13,114 bases of DNA from an uncultured Opitutia bacterium (GTDB lineage Bacteria > Verrucomicrobiota > Verrucomicrobiia > Opitutales > UBA953), in NCBI GenBank assembly GCA_903882335.1, contig CAIRWP010000033.1:1-13114 (forward strand), read 5' to 3'. Positions 12,706 through 13,114 of the stretch are shown in pieces (the first letter of the stretch is position 1; every line of letters starts with the position of its first letter). A program made the translations under genes and the position numbers. The notes beneath the pieces were generated by a model. It saw only the letters and a list, made by a program, of their open reading frames with translations, was not told the origin of the DNA and searched no databases.

Positions 12706-13040
12706 GGTGGTCAGGGGTAGGGATAAATTGGAAAACAGCGGGAAAAGGGGAAGGATAGAATGGGATGAAGGGGTGTAGGGATTGGGGAGTAGGGAGTAGG
12801 GTTTAGGGATTGGGAGCTGCATCTAGGGCCAGGGAAAGGGTCAGGGTCAGGGTCAGGGTCAGGCGCACTGGTTCCGCAAGGAGCAAGCTCCCCCTCCCGG
12901 ACTACTGGCCCTGGCCTTGACCATGTCCCTCCATATTTCCTGTCCCTTTCCCGGCCCCAGTCCCTGTCCCTTCAGCTTTTCCTATCCTACTCCCTGAAAC
13001 CTACTCCCCATTCCCTCTCCCACCTCCCCCACCCCCTCCA
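12706..13040. repeat. nested imperfect palindrome of G-rich/C-rich repeats (block E)
   Basis: This is the main gene-free stretch in the window, 376 bp between divergent reading frames (to 13081). Outer left arm: GGGGAGTAGGGAGTAGGG (12784-12801); outer right arm: CCTACTCCCT and CCTACTCCCC (~12985-13010). Inner left arm: GGGCCAGGGAAAGGG plus GGGTCA units (12826-12862); inner right arm: CCCTGGCC (12909-12916) and CCCTTTCCCGGCCC (12944-12957). A small hairpin, GGAGC-AA-GCTCC (12880-12891), is at the centre. I see no ORF or RNA gene in it. It supplies the leaders of the DUF1080 gene and the right-edge gene. Confidence 0.65.
12838..12861 (+). repeat. tandem repeat, four perfect GGGTCA hexamers
   Basis: Four identical GGGTCA units lie in a row within block E. 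Two copies of the same unit occur in block D (10529-10540) and one in block A (about 350-355). Confidence 0.9.
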
Positions 13041-13045
13041 AATCC

Positions 13046-13075
13046 TTGCCCTTTACCCGCCAAGCCCCCTAGTTT
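13046..13075 (+). promoter_or_regulatory. putative promoter (TTGCCC, 18 nt, TAGTTT) of the right-edge gene
   Basis: TTGCCC at 13046-13051 and TAGTTT at 13070-13075 have an 18-nt spacing and end 6 nt before the ATG at 13082. Transcription would begin at about the start codon. The -35 lies within the decamer AATCCTTGCC shared with the tRNA-Arg promoter region. Confidence 0.45.
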
Positions 13076-13081
13076 ACCCCC

Positions 13082-13114
13082 ATGTCCGCCCCGAAGCCTC
13101 GCTTCACCCTTGAG
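13082..13114 (+). CDS. start of an unidentified gene, 11 codons visible
   Basis: An ATG followed by ten sense codons (MSAPKPRFTLE) runs to the window end. The case for a gene rests on the promoter-like sequence and pyrimidine-rich leader upstream, which match those of other genes here, and on its position divergent from the DUF1080 gene. Too little is visible to name a family. Confidence 0.5.
   Translation, partial: MSAPKPRFTLE

Noticed and set aside
12706..12822. N-terminal extension of the DUF1080 protein from 12822
   Set aside because: The added residues are translated repeat and would bury the clear signal peptide starting at 12705.

Overview
The window (13,114 bp, GC-rich) is an ordinary bacterial housekeeping segment. 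The gene families suggest Verrucomicrobiota, possibly Opitutae: a signal peptidase I with a long extra-cytoplasmic insertion, a secreted DUF1080 protein (common in Planctomycetes and Verrucomicrobia), KamA, and almost no Shine-Dalgarno sequences. This placement is an inference from family resemblance. No 16S rRNA gene or other decisive marker is present. I see no phage, transposase, CRISPR array or defence cassette.

Layout. Minus strand, left to right: the N-terminal part of a DUF1653 protein (1-326, running off the edge), lepB (471-1826), lepA (1892-3691) and fabD (3879-4787). These last three probably read fabD, lepA, lepB. Divergent from fabD is purH (5043-6584, +). It converges on parB (6691-7614, -), which lies 4 bp after a secreted coiled-coil/LysM protein (7619-8218, -). 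Then come mnmA (8345-9421, +), ubiE/menG (9626-10315, +) and a tRNA-Arg(ACG) with its own terminator (10377-10493, +). These converge on kamA (10689-11846, -) and a secreted DUF1080 protein (11911-12705, -). At the right edge, 11 codons of another plus-strand reading frame begin at 13082.

Together the genes cover protein export and translation (lepB, lepA, mnmA, tRNA-Arg), lipid and purine synthesis (fabD, purH), chromosome segregation (parB), quinone synthesis (ubiE) and lysine/beta-lysine chemistry (kamA). No single pathway links them.

The unusual content is between the genes. At least six spacers hold degenerate G-rich short repeats (GGGTCA, GGGTTAG, GCGGTTA, GGGAGTA, TGTTGGG) followed by a complementary C-rich block. 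The order is always G-arm then C-arm, and in some a compact hairpin sits near the centre. The largest (12706-13040) looks like a nested imperfect palindrome. One spacer has ten perfect copies of TGTTGGG. A 20-bp perfect hairpin includes the purH stop codon. A TTG(A/C)C(A/C/T) box, resembling a -35 element, lies 34-36 or 44-46 nt before most start codons. Only ubiE has a clear Shine-Dalgarno, so leaderless or very short-leader mRNAs are likely.
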